Shown here piece after piece: positions 18,008 to 28,755 of a DNA stretch of 62,238 bases. Below the pieces are notes generated by a model that ran no database searches, was not told where the DNA came from, and was given only the letters and a program-made list of their open reading frames with translations. This DNA is from Rivularia sp. T60_A2020_040. GTDB taxonomy: Bacteria > Cyanobacteriota > Cyanobacteriia > Cyanobacteriales > Nostocaceae. Each line of letters starts with the position of its first letter. The first letter of the stretch is position 1. The position numbers and the translations under genes were made by a program. The stretch spans positions 1-62,238 of the forward strand of contig JACYMD010000123.1 in the NCBI GenBank assembly GCA_015272215.1. Direction: 5' to 3'.

Positions 18008-18883
18008 TTAGGCAGTGATTTCACCTAGAATACAATCGGAAATTTTATTTACAGAATTATCTGGCAAATGAAATTTGGGCAAGGTATCGTACCAAATTTT
18101 AGCAGGGAAAGGAAATTCCCGATAGCCGACGCGCAGTAAACATAATCCTTGGGGAGGTGCAGCATATTTTACTTGGTCTCGCCGCTCTTGTTTCCAGATA
18201 TTAGTAAAATTTAAGACGGTTCGCTCGCCAGAACCGACTTGAACTAACATTCCTACCAGTAAACGAACCATACCATATAGAAATCCATCTGCTTGAATTT
18301 CAATATGTACTAATGCCCCATCACGATAACATTCTACGGCTTGTACATCTACCCATGAATGCTTACGCTCGGAATTCGCACGGTGAAAGGCTGCTAAGTG
18401 ATGCTTTCCCATCAACGGTTGGAGTGCTGCTCTAATTAATGATTCATCCAAGGAAGCATGATAATAATGCCAACTAAAGGGTTTGACAAACAAATTGGGT
18501 AGCTTTTCATTGTATAACGTATAACGATACCGTCGATAGGTTGCACTAAAACGAGCGTGCCAATTGTCGCTAACCTCTGCTGAAGCCCTAATTAATATAT
18601 CTTGAGGTAAGTAACTATTTAAAATAGATGACCACTTTGATGGTGGAATCTTACTGGCGATATTGAAATGAGCTACTTGAGCGGCTGCGTGAACTCCACT
18701 ATCGGTTCTCCCGGCACCATATAAGGTGACATCATCACCGACTACAGTAGATATTGCTTTTTCAATTTCTTCCTGGACGCTACAGTATTTGGGTTGCTTT
18801 TGCCAGCCATGAAAATGAGTGCCTTGATATTGAATTACCAAGGCAATCCTCTGAGTTTTTACTGGCTGGGAGCTTTCTAACAT
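18008..18883 (-). CDS. truA: tRNA pseudouridine(38-40) synthase
   Basis: TruA makes pseudouridine at positions 38-40 of tRNA anticodon arms. The catalytic Asp61 lies in GAGRTDSGVHA. At 291 residues it is slightly longer than the E. coli enzyme (~270). Its place between rplQ and rplM is the usual cyanobacterial order. Confidence 0.95.
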   Translation of the reverse strand: MLESSQPVKTQRIALVIQYQGTHFHGWQKQPKYCSVQEEIEKAISTVVGDDVTLYGAGRTDSGVHAAAQVAHFNIASKIPPSKWSSILNSYLPQDILIRASAEVSDNWHARFSATYRRYRYTLYNEKLPNLFVKPFSWHYYHASLDESLIRAALQPLMGKHHLAAFHRANSERKHSWVDVQAVECYRDGALVHIEIQADGFLYGMVRLLVGMLVQVGSGERTVLNFTNIWKQERRDQVKYAAPPQGLCLLRVGYREFPFPAKIWYDTLPKFHLPDNSVNKISDCILGEITA

Positions 18884-18932
18884 ACAATCCAGATTTTGGA
18901 TGCTTTTGTGCCTAAATTACATCCTTAACTAA

Positions 18933-19283
18933 TTAAACTAATTCGATAATTGCCATTTGGGCGTTATCGCCGCGACGAGGTACTGTATGCAATACACGGG
19001 TGTAACCTCCTTTGCGATCGCCATATCTAGTGGGGACTTGTTCAAATAAAGCATGAACCAAATCTTTGTCGTAAAGATAGCCAATGGCTTGACGACGAGC
19101 GCTCAAAGAACCATCTTTAGCTAAGGTGATCATTTTATCAACTTCTGATCGTACCACTTTGGCTCTGGTGATAGTCGTGGTTATTCGTCCATGACGAATT
19201 AGTTCGGTGGAAAGCGCTCGCAACAAAGCACGGCGCTGATCGGCTGCTTTGCCGAGTTTTTTGAGTTTAGAACAGTGACGCAT
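18933..19283 (-). CDS. rplQ: 50S ribosomal protein L17
   Basis: This is a 116-residue L17 with the diagnostic [29 protein letters not shown] start and the GGYTRV motif. It lies directly after rpoA, as in most bacteria. Confidence 0.97.
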   Translation of the reverse strand: MRHCSKLKKLGKAADQRRALLRALSTELIRHGRITTTITRAKVVRSEVDKMITLAKDGSLSARRQAIGYLYDKDLVHALFEQVPTRYGDRKGGYTRVLHTVPRRGDNAQMAIIELV

Positions 19284-19369
19284 GGTGGCACAATTGTGAA
19301 GTTATTTGGGATTAATTTAATGAATCTAATTAATTATCTAAATTAATTATCTAATTAATTAAAGCTTAA

Positions 19370-20317
19370 TTAAGCGTGTTTTGAGGCTCTTTCTGTTGGC
19401 AGAGTAATCCCCAAACGTCGCTGTAAAGCTTCTACGACCTCTTCTGCTGACTTCTGACCGAAGTTTTTGATTTCTAAAAGGTCTTCTTGGGTATAATCCA
19501 ATAAATCCGCCACCGAATTTACTTGAGCCCGCTTCAAGCAGTTGTAAGCTCGCACGGAAAGCTGCAATTCTTCGATGGGTATTTGGGCTGTTGGATCTTG
19601 GTCGATTTCGGAAACTGTATCTTCTGGGTTAATTTCGATATTTTTCAGCGGATTAAATAACTCCACTAAAATCCCAGCAGCAGAAGAAAGTGCTTCTTGG
19701 GGAGCAATACTACCGTTTGTCCAAACTTCTAAAAGTAGTCTGTCTTTAGGGAAACCATTTTCTCCACGAGTTTCTTCAACGCTATAATTAACTTTCCGCA
19801 CCGGCATAAAGATTGAATCTATTTGCAGAAAGTCCAAAGATGTAGCTTCTTCACGACCTCTTTCTACCGTGCGATAGCCTTTACCTCTCTCAATGCGAAA
19901 TTCCATTTCCAGTCTGCCGCCTTCTGCTAAGGTAGCTATATACTGAGTCTGGTCGATAACTTCTACTTCACTGGGTAAATCAAAGTGGGCTGCGGTGACT
20001 GTTGCCGGACCGTTCACTAATAAACGACCAATTTGAGGTTGAGAAGAGTGACTTTTGAGAATAAGTTCTTTCATTCTCATCAAGATTTCTAACACGTCTT
20101 CCCGCACACCTTTTACGGTAGCGAATTCATGGGTTACACCGGCAATTCTGACTGCTGTAACTGATGTCCCCTCTAAATTAGATAGTAAAACTCTTCTGAG
20201 AGCGTTGCCAACGGTGGTTCCTTGACCCCTCTCTAAAGGTTCCAAAACAAATTTAGAATAGTGGCTCCGACTTTCTTCTGTATTAGATTCTACACATTCA
20301 ATTTGAAACTGCGCCAC
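19370..20317 (-). CDS. rpoA: RNA polymerase alpha subunit
   Basis: The N-terminal assembly domain (about 1-230) includes RGQGTTVGNALRRVLLSNLEG. The C-terminal domain (about 245-305) carries helix-hairpin-helix motifs (SVADLLDYTQEDLLEIKNFGQKS...) that contact UP elements and activators. The start is a GTG at 20317, supported by GGGAGG eight bases upstream. The 367-bp gap to rpsK is much longer than other gaps in the cluster, so an extra promoter may lie there. Confidence 0.97.
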   Translation of the reverse strand: MAQFQIECVESNTEESRSHYSKFVLEPLERGQGTTVGNALRRVLLSNLEGTSVTAVRIAGVTHEFATVKGVREDVLEILMRMKELILKSHSSQPQIGRLLVNGPATVTAAHFDLPSEVEVIDQTQYIATLAEGGRLEMEFRIERGKGYRTVERGREEATSLDFLQIDSIFMPVRKVNYSVEETRGENGFPKDRLLLEVWTNGSIAPQEALSSAAGILVELFNPLKNIEINPEDTVSEIDQDPTAQIPIEELQLSVRAYNCLKRAQVNSVADLLDYTQEDLLEIKNFGQKSAEEVVEALQRRLGITLPTERASKHA

Positions 20318-20684
20318 GGAGTAACCTCCCTTCTTAATCAGGTCCTATCCCGGCAGGCATTGTTAATTTTTGCCCGCCCTCAATCAATTTAAAGTCCGCT
20401 TTACTGAGAACATAATCAGAATGTCCGTAAATTAAGACACTACTCAATATTCCTTACACTTGGCGGAAGCTATGTATCTTTTTTCGTCCAGATGTGAACT
20501 TGAACAGCTTTTGATGTCAGCTATTTTATTTCCACGATTACTTCTGTCATTGAGGAGAATCATCGTTCAAGGCAGATGTAATTTTAAATTGCCGCCAATT
20601 AAAAAGCGATAATTAGAGTCAGGCAAGTTACAAATACAGAAATATCTCCGTGTATGGCCGGAGTTCTACCTTCCAAAAATTGTA
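20318..20684. other. Long spacer between rpsK and rpoA
   Basis: This 367-bp gap inside the ribosomal cluster has no ORF and no heptamer array. Apart from the rpoA ribosome binding site at its left end and a small inverted repeat around GGCAGG...GCCCGCC (about 20353-20377), I see nothing definite. It is the best candidate for an internal promoter or leader for rpoA-rplQ. Confidence 0.45.
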
Positions 20685-21080
20685 TTAAACTCTACGTCGC
20701 TTCGGTGGACGGCAACCATTATGAGGAATTGGGGTAATATCCCTAATTAAGGTTATTTCCAATCCTGCTCCCTGAATTGCCCGAATAGCTGTTTCTCTAC
20801 CTGCTCCCGGACCACTTACCATTACTTCTATCTGACGCATTCCTTGGTCAATAGCTCGTTTCGCTGCGCTTTCGGCTGCTGTTTGAGCGGCAAAGGGGGT
20901 TCCTTTTTTGGCTCCCTTAAAACCACTTGAACCAGCAGAAGCCCAAGAAATCACATCTCCATTAGTATCAGTAATTGTGACGATGCTATTGTTAAAAGTA
21001 GACTGGATGTAGGCTACTCCACTAGGTACATTACGTTTTTGTTTTCTGCTTCCGCTTTTTTTTCCTGTTTGTCGTGCCAT
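20685..21080 (-). CDS. rpsK: 30S ribosomal protein S11
   Basis: S11 has 131 residues, with the conserved [14 protein letters not shown] and the C-terminal [13 protein letters not shown]. It is part of the platform near the mRNA exit and lies between rpsM and rpoA in normal order. Confidence 0.97.
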   Translation of the reverse strand: MARQTGKKSGSRKQKRNVPSGVAYIQSTFNNSIVTITDTNGDVISWASAGSSGFKGAKKGTPFAAQTAAESAAKRAIDQGMRQIEVMVSGPGAGRETAIRAIQGAGLEITLIRDITPIPHNGCRPPKRRRV

Positions 21081-21161
21081 ATCGTTATAGTTGAGTTAAG
21101 GTAGAAAGTTGAATATCCAACCGGCATTGAAAAATCACTAATTAGACTTATTACTATTAGT

Positions 21162-21542
21162 TTATTTACCCGGTGCCTTTTTCTTACCAGCTACTGTCTG
21201 TCTTCTTCCACGACGGGTTCTAGCATTAGTACGAGTCCTCTGACCTCTGACTGGTAAACCCATACGGTGGCGACGACCCCGGTAACTGCCAATATCAACC
21301 AAGCGCTTGATATTCATCGCTTCCCAACGTCTTAAGTCACCTTCTATTTGATAGTTTTTCTCTACCTCTGCTCGCAAGGCTGTGACATCACTATCACTCA
21401 AGTCTTTAACTCTAGTGTCAGGATTAACACCTGTTGCAGCTAATATTTTGTGCGAACTTGTTAAGCCGATTCCAAAAATGTAAGTTAGACCTATTTCAAT
21501 ACGCTTATCGCGTGGCAAGTCTATTCCGGCAATCCGTGCCAT
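21162..21542 (-). CDS. rpsM: 30S ribosomal protein S13
   Basis: S13 has 126 residues: [26 protein letters not shown] at the start and [13 protein letters not shown] near the C-terminal tail that contacts the P-site tRNA. It forms the head bridge to the large subunit. It follows rpmJ by 151 bp. Confidence 0.97.
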   Translation of the reverse strand: MARIAGIDLPRDKRIEIGLTYIFGIGLTSSHKILAATGVNPDTRVKDLSDSDVTALRAEVEKNYQIEGDLRRWEAMNIKRLVDIGSYRGRRHRMGLPVRGQRTRTNARTRRGRRQTVAGKKKAPGK

Positions 21543-21693
21543 TATAGAAGTCTCCTAATGTGTTTTTTTTCATCTCTAAGTGCTTGCTAATTTCGGATGT
21601 CTATGTACTCTAATACATCCGAATGGTGAATCTTCACGTCAAAAACTTTGTCTCTCAGATTTGTCTGTCTCGACGCTAAAATTAACAGCGGCT

Positions 21694-21807
21694 TTATCCT
21701 TGACGTTGTTTGTGCTTGGGATTTGAACAAATAACCATTACGCGACCACGCCGTTTGATGACGCTGCATTTCTCGCACATTTTTTTCACCGACGCTCTTA
21801 CTTTCAT
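21694..21807 (-). CDS. rpmJ: 50S ribosomal protein L36
   Basis: This small gene encodes 37 residues starting [19 protein letters not shown]. The zinc ligands Cys11, Cys14, Cys27 and His32 are all present, so it is the zinc-binding form. It was found by reading the minus strand between infA and rpsM, the expected place in bacterial clusters. Confidence 0.96.
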   Translation of the reverse strand: MKVRASVKKMCEKCSVIKRRGRVMVICSNPKHKQRQG

Positions 21808-21924
21808 TGCCTTTTCAATCAACTCCAAATAGTAAATTATAACACGATTTCGCAAACTTTTCAGTTAATTTGATGTAAAACAAAAACTTTGAGATTGTAG
21901 TATAATATTCCACATAAGATAAAC

Positions 21925-22149
21925 TTACTTTTTACGCAATCGATAAGTAATTCTACCTTTTGTTAGGTCATAAGGTGTCAGTTCAACTTTGACGCGATCG
22001 CCAGGTAAAATCTTGATATAGTTCCGGCGAATCTTACCAGATATATGAGCTAGAACGTTGAAGCCATTATCTAAGTCTACGCGGAACATCGCATTAGGCA
22101 GGGATTCTGTCACCGTGCCTTCCATTTCAATTAAATCTTGTTTGGACAA
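21925..22149 (-). CDS. infA: Translation initiation factor IF-1
   Basis: IF-1 is a single OB-fold protein that blocks the A site during initiation. The 74-residue product has the diagnostic [24 protein letters not shown] start and [19 protein letters not shown] core. It is placed between adk and rpmJ in standard order. Confidence 0.97.
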
Positions 22150-22367
22150 TTTGTTTTTCCTTCAACTCAACAGTATTTTTTTGATTGCAGCTAGTAATGA
22201 AAGCAAATTTTTGAGCTTTTAGAATATATATCAACAATTTATTAATATATCTTATTTAAAGTTTTATTGCTTATTCCCGAACTATGACTGAGAACGGATG
22301 GTAAGCGAGAGTTTAGAAGTAAAATGAATCAATATATTCAGATTACTTCTAAAAAAAATTGCTTTTT

Positions 22368-22925
22368 TTAACAACTGACAATTAAATCTTTGAGGTTGGA
22401 AGTAACGGATTGGGGAGATTTATTGCCATCAATAACTATTAACTGTTTGCGATCGCGATAATAATCGATCAAAGGTGTAGTCTCGGAACGGTAAACTTCT
22501 AAACGATGACGAATAATCTCTTCCGAGTCATCTTTTCGTCCACGTTCGAGCAAACGACCGACAACTACATCATCTGGTACATCCAGATTGATTACCATCA
22601 CGCCGTCTAAATTGATTTTTTGCAACAAATTATCTAAAAAAGCGGCTTGAGCAACTGTCCGAGGGAAACCGTCAAGAATCCACCCGGAAGTAGTATCGGT
22701 TCTTTGTAAGCGTTCCTCTACCATATCTTGAACTAATAAGTCAGGAACCAACTGACCGCTATCTACATAGCTTTTAGCTTTGATACCTAAAGGCGTTTGT
22801 TCTTTAATGGCTTCGCGAAGGATATCACCAGTAGAAATATGGGGAACTCCCCAATGATCGGCTAAAATTTTAGCTTGAGTTCCCTTACCGGCTCCGGGTG
22901 GTCCTAAAAAAATGATTCGGGTCAC
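22368..22925 (-). CDS. adk: Adenylate kinase
   Basis: Adk equilibrates ATP + AMP with 2 ADP. The P-loop GPPGAGKGT is at residues 8-16 and the AMP-binding segment ILDGFPRT is present. At 185 residues, with only a short loop after ERGRKDD, this is a short-LID form without a zinc finger. The start is GTG and overlaps the secY stop codon by one base, so translation of the two is coupled. Confidence 0.96.
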   Translation of the reverse strand: MTRIIFLGPPGAGKGTQAKILADHWGVPHISTGDILREAIKEQTPLGIKAKSYVDSGQLVPDLLVQDMVEERLQRTDTTSGWILDGFPRTVAQAAFLDNLLQKINLDGVMVINLDVPDDVVVGRLLERGRKDDSEEIIRHRLEVYRSETTPLIDYYRDRKQLIVIDGNKSPQSVTSNLKDLIVSC

Positions 22926-24238
22926 TATTGTTTCACCATCCCTTCATAACGTTGAGAAATCACGTAAGTTTGGATTTGTTTAGCCGTATCAATAGCAACA
23001 CCCACCAAAATTAACAAAGAAGTAGCACCCAAACCTCGGAAAGTAGGTACTCCCAAAGCTCTTTCTACCACGGTAGGAATAATCGCAACCAATCCCAAGA
23101 AGCCAGCACCCAAAAAGGTAAGTCGGTTCAAAACTCTTTCTAAATATTCGCTGGTTGCTTTACCAGGACGAATTCCCGGAATTGAGGAACCCATTTTCTT
23201 TAAGTTCTGAGCGATATCAACTGGGTTAACAATCAAGGAAGAATAGAAGTAGCTAAAGAAAATAATTGAAAACAGGTATATGAGTGCATAAGCCCACCAA
23301 CCGGAACCACCAGGATTCAGATAAGTGTTTGTAAACTCAGATATTTGCTGATTTTGAGTAAATTGACCAATTAAAAGAGGTAAACTCAAAATTGCCGTGG
23401 CAAAAATAATCGGCATTACTCCACCCTGATTGAGTCGCAAAGGTAAGAAGCTGCGTTGTTCTGCAAGAACCCTTCTCCCGACTTGTCGTCTAGCCGAAAT
23501 AATCGGAATCCGACGCATCCCTTCTTGAACAAAAACGATACCAACAATTGTTGCCAAGAAAAGCAGCAGTAATACAACTACTTGCCCAACTGCTTGACGA
23601 CCTCCAAATTGAGCGAAAGTGATAGTACTACCCAAAGTTGTAGGTAGAGAAGATACAATATTGAGGAAAATAAGTAAGGATGCTCCATTACCAATTCCTC
23701 TTTCTGTAATCACTTCGGAAGCCCACATCACGAACATCGAACCAGCAACAAGAGCTAAAGCAGTCTCAAATACGAAAACCGGACCAAAGCTGATTGCAAA
23801 GCCTTTAAGCCAAACTGCCGAAATAAATATACTTTGAACAATTCCCCAACCCAAAGCTACATATCGGGTAATTTGAGAAATCTTGCGTCTTCCAGCTTCG
23901 CCTTCGTCTTTCTGTAATTTTTCTAAAGCTGGGATGGCAGCCGTAAGCAGTTGGATGATAATCGAAGCATTAATAAAGGGTAAAATACCAAGAGTGAAAA
24001 CTCCCAACGCCGAGAATCCACCACCAGAGAAAATATCCAAAATTCCTGCTAAGCCATTACCTCCTTGCATAGCAGCACTAAATCGCACCCGATCTATGCC
24101 TGGAATAGGTATATAAATACCCAAACGAATCAAAAGTAAAATACCGATGGTGACAAACAGCCGACCTCTCAAACCTGCTGCTTGAGCCATCTGCATAAAA
24201 GTTTCTTGAGCAGTTGGAGCTCTATCTCGACTTATCAT
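22925..24238 (-). CDS. secY: Preprotein translocase subunit SecY
   Basis: SecY is the ten-span channel of the Sec translocon in plasma and thylakoid membranes. The product has 437 residues, with the plug-region segment FSGGGFSALGVFTLGILPFINASII, and cytoplasmic loops containing SARRQVGRRVLAEQRSFLPLRLNQGGVMP and IPGIRPGKAT. It sits between rplO and adk. Its partner secG lies elsewhere in this window at 10152. Confidence 0.97.
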   Translation of the reverse strand: MISRDRAPTAQETFMQMAQAAGLRGRLFVTIGILLLIRLGIYIPIPGIDRVRFSAAMQGGNGLAGILDIFSGGGFSALGVFTLGILPFINASIIIQLLTAAIPALEKLQKDEGEAGRRKISQITRYVALGWGIVQSIFISAVWLKGFAISFGPVFVFETALALVAGSMFVMWASEVITERGIGNGASLLIFLNIVSSLPTTLGSTITFAQFGGRQAVGQVVVLLLLFLATIVGIVFVQEGMRRIPIISARRQVGRRVLAEQRSFLPLRLNQGGVMPIIFATAILSLPLLIGQFTQNQQISEFTNTYLNPGGSGWWAYALIYLFSIIFFSYFYSSLIVNPVDIAQNLKKMGSSIPGIRPGKATSEYLERVLNRLTFLGAGFLGLVAIIPTVVERALGVPTFRGLGATSLLILVGVAIDTAKQIQTYVISQRYEGMVKQ

Positions 24239-24331
24239 AATGACGATTTACCGATGAATGTTAACCAGGCAGCACGGTTGGTATTCATTGCATTTTTTTA
24301 GTGCGCTATTTTGATTGAATGGCTCACTTAT

Positions 24332-24775
24332 TTATACAACTTCACAACTACCACCAGCTGCCTCAATTTTGCTACGAGCCGTCTCCGTAAAAGCTGCGGC
24401 TTGTACTTTCAGCGCAACGTTTAATTCTCCATCTCCAAGAATTTTTAATGGTCCTTGTACGGCAGTGAGAATACCATTCTCTCGTAACAAAGTCACATTA
24501 ACTTCTGTATTTGCTGGGAGTGAAGACAACTTCTCTACATTAATCGTAGTGTATTTTTTACGATTAACGACGGGAAAACCTTTAAGTTTGGGTATCCGAC
24601 GATAAAGGGGCTGTTGACCACCTTCAAAACCAGGTCTGGTTCCACTACCGGAACGAGATTTTTGACCACGCATACCAAAACCGCAGCTAGCACCTTGACC
24701 AGCTGAAATCCCGCGTCCGACACGTCGGCGACGTTTCTTAGAACCCTCTTGAGGGCGAACATCCTGTAGTCTCAT
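24332..24775 (-). CDS. rplO: 50S ribosomal protein L15
   Basis: L15 has 147 residues, with the basic Gly-rich N-terminal extension ([29 protein letters not shown]) that threads into 23S rRNA. It follows rpsE directly; rpmD (L30), which lies between them in enterobacteria, is absent here as is normal for cyanobacteria. Confidence 0.97.
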   Translation of the reverse strand: MRLQDVRPQEGSKKRRRRVGRGISAGQGASCGFGMRGQKSRSGSGTRPGFEGGQQPLYRRIPKLKGFPVVNRKKYTTINVEKLSSLPANTEVNVTLLRENGILTAVQGPLKILGDGELNVALKVQAAAFTETARSKIEAAGGSCEVV

Positions 24776-24822
24776 TTTGGTTACTTATATTGTTTTTTAC
24801 ACGATTGCTCGCAATTACCACT

Positions 24823-25350
24823 CTACTGGGCGTAAAGTTTTTCAATACTGACATCTCTACTTTCGGCAACTTCACTGAAGTTTCGCAATACTGCAAGAGC
24901 GTTGATTGCGGCTCTGGCGTTATTGAGAGGGTTGTTAGAACCGAGTTGTTTTGCTAAAACGTTACGAATTCCTGCCAATTCCAGTACGGTACGTACTGCA
25001 CCACCAGCAATTACACCAGTACCGGGTGATGCTGGTCGCATGATCACTTTAGCACCGCCACCAACACCATTAGTTGGATGAGGAATAGAGTTGGATTTGG
25101 TAATGGGAATTTCTAGCAAATGTTTTTTGCCATCAGCTACACCTTTTTTGACGGCTCCAATCACATCACTGGCTTTACCTACTCCCACCCCAACTTGACC
25201 GCGTTCGTTACCGACGACTACAATTGCCCGGAAGCTGAGTTTTTTACCTCCTTTGACAACCTTACTTACTCGTCGGATTTGAATTACGCGCTCTTGCCAG
25301 TTAGTTTCTTCTTTTTTAGCTCGGCTCGTTTTACGACGATTATTTGCCAT
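24823..25350 (-). CDS. rpsE: 30S ribosomal protein S5
   Basis: S5 has 175 residues, with the double-stranded RNA-binding-like N-terminal domain ([30 protein letters not shown]) and the C-terminal [25 protein letters not shown]. It contributes to decoding accuracy and the mRNA entry helicase. Confidence 0.97.
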   Translation of the reverse strand: MANNRRKTSRAKKEETNWQERVIQIRRVSKVVKGGKKLSFRAIVVVGNERGQVGVGVGKASDVIGAVKKGVADGKKHLLEIPITKSNSIPHPTNGVGGGAKVIMRPASPGTGVIAGGAVRTVLELAGIRNVLAKQLGSNNPLNNARAAINALAVLRNFSEVAESRDVSIEKLYAQ

Positions 25351-25387
25351 GTTTGAATGTTCTCTTGATTTTACTTGTCAATTGGCT

Positions 25388-25750
25388 CTAGAAACTTAAA
25401 CCACCTTCTCGTGCAGCATCAGCTAATGCTTTGACACGTCCATGATAAAGGTTGCCTCCACGGTCAAATACGACTTGAGTAACACCTTTTTCTAACGCTC
25501 TTGCAGCTAATGTCTTGCCAACTTCAGTGGAAGCCGCTTGATTAGAACCGGAAGTTAATTTAGATTTTAATTCCGGCTCTAAACTTGATGCTGTAGCCAA
25601 AGTTTGATGTTTGGTATCATCTATGACTTGAGCATAAATATGCTCGTTGGAGCGATACACTGCCAAGCGAGGACGCTCGGAAGAGCCAAATACTTTGCCT
25701 CTGATGCGTCGATGACGACGCTGTTTTGATTGTTGACGGGTAGTTTTCAT
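25388..25750 (-). CDS. rplR: 50S ribosomal protein L18
   Basis: L18 binds 5S rRNA. The product has 120 residues, with [20 protein letters not shown] and the C-terminal [24 protein letters not shown]. It is separated from rplF by only 3 bp. Confidence 0.97.
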   Translation of the reverse strand: MKTTRQQSKQRRHRRIRGKVFGSSERPRLAVYRSNEHIYAQVIDDTKHQTLATASSLEPELKSKLTSGSNQAASTEVGKTLAARALEKGVTQVVFDRGGNLYHGRVKALADAAREGGLSF

Positions 25751-25753
25751 AAT

Positions 25754-26305
25754 TTACTTTTTACCACCTTTACCAGCTTTACCAGCTTTACGTCTGACAA
25801 TTTCGTTATCATAACGAATGCCTTTACCTTTATAAGGTTCTGGTGGACGAACCGCACGAATTTTAGCGGCTGTATTTCCAACCACTTCCTTGTCGTAACC
25901 GCTAACAACTATCGCAACGCCTTTTTCTTCAATGGCAAATTGAACTCCTTCTGGTGGAGCAATTTCCACGGGATGACTATATCCAACGTTGAGAACTAAA
26001 TCACGACCTTTGACTTGCGCTCGATAACCAACACCTTGAAGTTTCAACTGACGCTGAAATCCTTTAGAAACTCCTTCAACCATGTTGGAAACCAAAGTAC
26101 GACTTAAGCCGTGCATTTGTCGGCACACTCTCGAATCGTCTTGGCGGGATACAGTTAAAGTATCTCCTTCTTGGGAAACGCTAACTTGAGTTGGAAGTTC
26201 CCGTGAAAGTTCGCCTTTTGGACCTTTTACAGATACTTTGCCACCGTTAATTGTGACTTGTACCTTTGTAGGTATTGTTATTGGCTGTTTACCAATTCTA
26301 GACAT
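25754..26305 (-). CDS. rplF: 50S ribosomal protein L6
   Basis: L6 has 183 residues made of two repeated alpha/beta domains. The signature [12 protein letters not shown] lies near the C-terminus, which ends in a Lys/Gly tail. It sits near the sarcin-ricin loop and is needed for late 50S assembly. Confidence 0.97.
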   Translation of the reverse strand: MSRIGKQPITIPTKVQVTINGGKVSVKGPKGELSRELPTQVSVSQEGDTLTVSRQDDSRVCRQMHGLSRTLVSNMVEGVSKGFQRQLKLQGVGYRAQVKGRDLVLNVGYSHPVEIAPPEGVQFAIEEKGVAIVVSGYDKEVVGNTAAKIRAVRPPEPYKGKGIRYDNEIVRRKAGKAGKGGKK

Positions 26306-26429
26306 GGTTTTTTGTCCTTAAATATGCCAATTTTAGATTTTTAATTTTGGATTTGGGATTGAGGAAATTATAACCACTACTAACTTGAAGACGAGTTTTA
26401 CTTGGCAAATTTCTGAGTAGGAATCTAGA

Positions 26430-26464
26430 AAAATCTAAAATCTAAAATCTAAAATCCAAAATTT
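26430..26464. repeat. Heptamer tandem array (AAAATCT)n
   Basis: Five 7-bp units (three AAAATCT, then two variants) lie in the rpsH-rplF spacer and end just past the rpsH stop codon. A complementary TTTTAGA/TTTTGGA stretch is at about 26331-26357 in the same spacer. Confidence 0.85.
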
Positions 26465-26469
26465 CTTGA

Positions 26470-26871
26470 CTACCAAACGTAGCAAAGTACTTCACCGCCT
26501 AAATTTTTCTGACGTGCTTCTCGGTCAGTCATGATGCCGGAAGATGTAGATATTATGGCAATACCAATACCGCCCAATACTCTTGGTAAGTCTTTTTTAT
26601 TGGAATATACTCGCAAACCCGGTCTGCTTACTCGCTTGAGGGCAGTGATTACTGGTTGGCGATTTTTCCCTTTATATTTCAAAGAGATTACCAAATGACT
26701 CTCAATTCCTTCTCCGGCTGTTTCAAAATCATTGATAAAGCCTTCTTCCCGCAACACTTTAGCTATATTTTGGCTCATTTTGGCTGCTGGCACTTGTGTT
26801 GTTTGATGCCTAGCCAAATTGGCGTTGCGGATGCGCGTCAGCATATCTGCAATTGTGTCGTTTGCCGCCAT
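26470..26871 (-). CDS. rpsH: 30S ribosomal protein S8
   Basis: S8 has 133 residues, beginning [22 protein letters not shown] and carrying the C-terminal [26 protein letters not shown], which binds 16S helix 21. rpsN (S14), which lies before rpsH in many bacteria, is missing here, as is usual in cyanobacteria. Confidence 0.97.
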   Translation of the reverse strand: MAANDTIADMLTRIRNANLARHQTTQVPAAKMSQNIAKVLREEGFINDFETAGEGIESHLVISLKYKGKNRQPVITALKRVSRPGLRVYSNKKDLPRVLGGIGIAIISTSSGIMTDREARQKNLGGEVLCYVW

Positions 26872-26893
26872 CGTTTCCTCTATTTAGATGAAC

Positions 26894-27439
26894 TTATTGC
26901 TCCCGAAAGGGCATTCCCATTTCTTTTAGTAAAGCGCGACCTTCTTCATCATTTCTAGCTGTAGTAATGATGGAGATGTCCATACCACGAATTTGGTCAA
27001 CTTGGTCGTATTCGACCTCTGGAAAAATTAATTGTTCTCTAACTCCTAGAGTATAATTTCCCCGACCATCAAAGCTTTTGGCACTGACTCCGCGAAAGTC
27101 ACGAATTCTCGGTAATGACAGGTTTATCAAACGGTCGAGAAAGTTGTACATCTTATCGCTTCTAAGAGTTACCATTACGCCTACAGGCATACCTTCTCGA
27201 ATTTTGAATCCTGCGATCGCCTTTTTCGCTCGCGTAACCACTGGCTTTTGACCAGTAATCAATGCTATCTCGTTTAAAGATGCTTCTAATGCTTTGGCAT
27301 TTTGAGAAGCTTCCCCCAATCCTCGGTTAACACTTACTTTTACAACTTTCGGTACCTGATGGATATTTGAATATTCAAATTGTTTCATCAGATTGGGGAC
27401 AATTGTCTCCAGATATCTACTTTTTAATCCTACTGCCAT
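26894..27439 (-). CDS. rplE: 50S ribosomal protein L5
   Basis: L5 has 181 residues and binds 5S rRNA in the central protuberance. Diagnostic segments are [21 protein letters not shown] and [33 protein letters not shown]. It is followed closely by rpsH and preceded by a spacer with a heptamer array. Confidence 0.97.
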   Translation of the reverse strand: MAVGLKSRYLETIVPNLMKQFEYSNIHQVPKVVKVSVNRGLGEASQNAKALEASLNEIALITGQKPVVTRAKKAIAGFKIREGMPVGVMVTLRSDKMYNFLDRLINLSLPRIRDFRGVSAKSFDGRGNYTLGVREQLIFPEVEYDQVDQIRGMDISIITTARNDEEGRALLKEMGMPFREQ

Positions 27440-27478
27440 TTTTTCTCCTCATCCCTGGGCTTGGTCAGGGAAATACAA

Positions 27479-27527
27479 GTTATGAGTTATGAGTTATGAG
27501 TTATGAGTTATGAGTTATGAGTTATAA
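27479..27527. repeat. Heptamer tandem array (GTTATGA)n
   Basis: Seven consecutive 7-bp units (six GTTATGA and one GTTATAA) lie between rplX and rplE. A short TAACTCC array follows at about 27581-27611, next to the rplX stop codon. Confidence 0.92.
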
Positions 27528-27610
27528 AGCTCCTAATTCTTAACTATTTATCAATGAGTTATAAGGATTTAAAATGATTAAATTCCTAACTCCTCACTCT
27601 TAACTCCTAA

Positions 27611-27964
27611 CTATTTATCGATGATTTCCCCAGTTTTCTTTAACATTCGCACTTTTTTACCTTCTTGGGTAAAGGTATAACAGACGCGAGAAGCTACGTT
27701 TTCCTTGGTGGAATAAAGCATAACGTTGGAACTATGAATGGGAAATTCCTGAGTAACAATTTTTCCCGATTCACCTTCCTGTTGAGGCTTGACGTGCTTG
27801 GTTTTAATATTTACACCTTTAACAATAACTGTACTCTTTTTAGTCATTGTTTCCACAATTTCACCGACTTTGCCTTTGTCTTTTCCAGAAATTACCTGAA
27901 CGGTATCTCCAGTTTTGACGTGCATTTTGTGAAATTTAGGCTTCACGTTTTTCTTGATTGACAT
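27611..27964 (-). CDS. rplX: 50S ribosomal protein L24
   Basis: L24 initiates 50S assembly. The 117-residue product has the KOW motif ([18 protein letters not shown], about 18-35). It overlaps the rplN stop codon by one base, so translation of the two is coupled. The C-terminal tail ([15 protein letters not shown]) is of the kind seen in cyanobacteria and plastids. Confidence 0.97.
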   Translation of the reverse strand: MSIKKNVKPKFHKMHVKTGDTVQVISGKDKGKVGEIVETMTKKSTVIVKGVNIKTKHVKPQQEGESGKIVTQEFPIHSSNVMLYSTKENVASRVCYTFTQEGKKVRMLKKTGEIIDK

Positions 27965-28332
27965 TACAGTACCTCCGGTGCCAGAGAAACTATTTTAGTA
28001 AAGTTTTTATCGCGTAATTCCCGTGCTACAGGACCAAATACCCGTGTTCCTCTGGGATTTCCGTCTTTGTTAATGATAACTGCGGCGTTATCATCAAAAC
28101 GAATGGTCATGCCGGTTTCGCGATTCACGCCTTTTCTAGTACGGACTATTACAGCCTCTACCACATCAGACTTTTTCACAGCCATATTTGGTTGGGCATC
28201 TTTGACCACAGCGATAATGCGATCGCCAATGCTGCCATAGCTTCGATTACCGGCACCCAGAACACGGATGCACATCAATTTACGCGCACCGCTGTTATCA
28301 GCAACATTTAGGTAAGACTGGGCTTGTATCAC
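27964..28332 (-). CDS. rplN: 50S ribosomal protein L14
   Basis: L14 has 122 residues starting [26 protein letters not shown], and lies at the subunit interface where RsfS binds. The gene for that silencing factor is at 53766 in this window. It is preceded by rpsQ (48 bp) and overlaps rplX. Confidence 0.97.
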   Translation of the reverse strand: MIQAQSYLNVADNSGARKLMCIRVLGAGNRSYGSIGDRIIAVVKDAQPNMAVKKSDVVEAVIVRTRKGVNRETGMTIRFDDNAAVIINKDGNPRGTRVFGPVARELRDKNFTKIVSLAPEVL

Positions 28333-28380
28333 AATTTATCTCCATTGTAAAGTTGTTAAGAATGTAACAACCGCTTGTTA

Positions 28381-28629
28381 TCAGTTATTCCTGCTATTGA
28401 GGATTTCTTTAACTTGCCAGCGCTTAGTTTTGCTTAAGGGTCTGGTTTCCTGAATTCGGACGCGATCGCCTTCTTTGCAGTTATTTTCTTCGTCGTGAAC
28501 TTTGTAGCGTTTGGTTGTAACTACAATTTTGCCGTATTTTTGATGACTATTTCGACTTTCCACGGCGACTACGACGGTTTTTTGCATTTTATCGCTGACT
28601 ACTAAGCCAACTCTTTCTTTAATAGCCAT
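28381..28629 (-). CDS. rpsQ: 30S ribosomal protein S17
   Basis: S17 has 82 residues and an OB fold: [21 protein letters not shown] at the start and the [18 protein letters not shown] core. It is a primary 16S rRNA binder. It is separated from rpmC by a heptamer-array spacer of 126 bp. Confidence 0.97.
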   Translation of the reverse strand: MAIKERVGLVVSDKMQKTVVVAVESRNSHQKYGKIVVTTKRYKVHDEENNCKEGDRVRIQETRPLSKTKRWQVKEILNSRNN

Positions 28630-28755
28630 TAGTTGTTAGTTGATGGTTGTTAGTTGATGGTTGTTAGTTGATGGTTGTTAGTTGTTGGTTGTTAGTTGAT
28701 GGTTGTTAGTTGATGGTTGTTTATCGATTAACCACTACCTACTATCCACTACCTA
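28630..28755. repeat. Heptamer tandem arrays (GTTGTTA/GTTGATG and CTACCTA)
   Basis: The whole spacer between rpmC and rpsQ is made of 7-bp units: about 13 GTTGTTA, GTTGATG and GTTGGTT variants (28630-28721), then ACTACCT/ACTATCC units (about 28732-28755) in the complementary sense. The array runs to the rpmC stop codon at 28756. Confidence 0.92.
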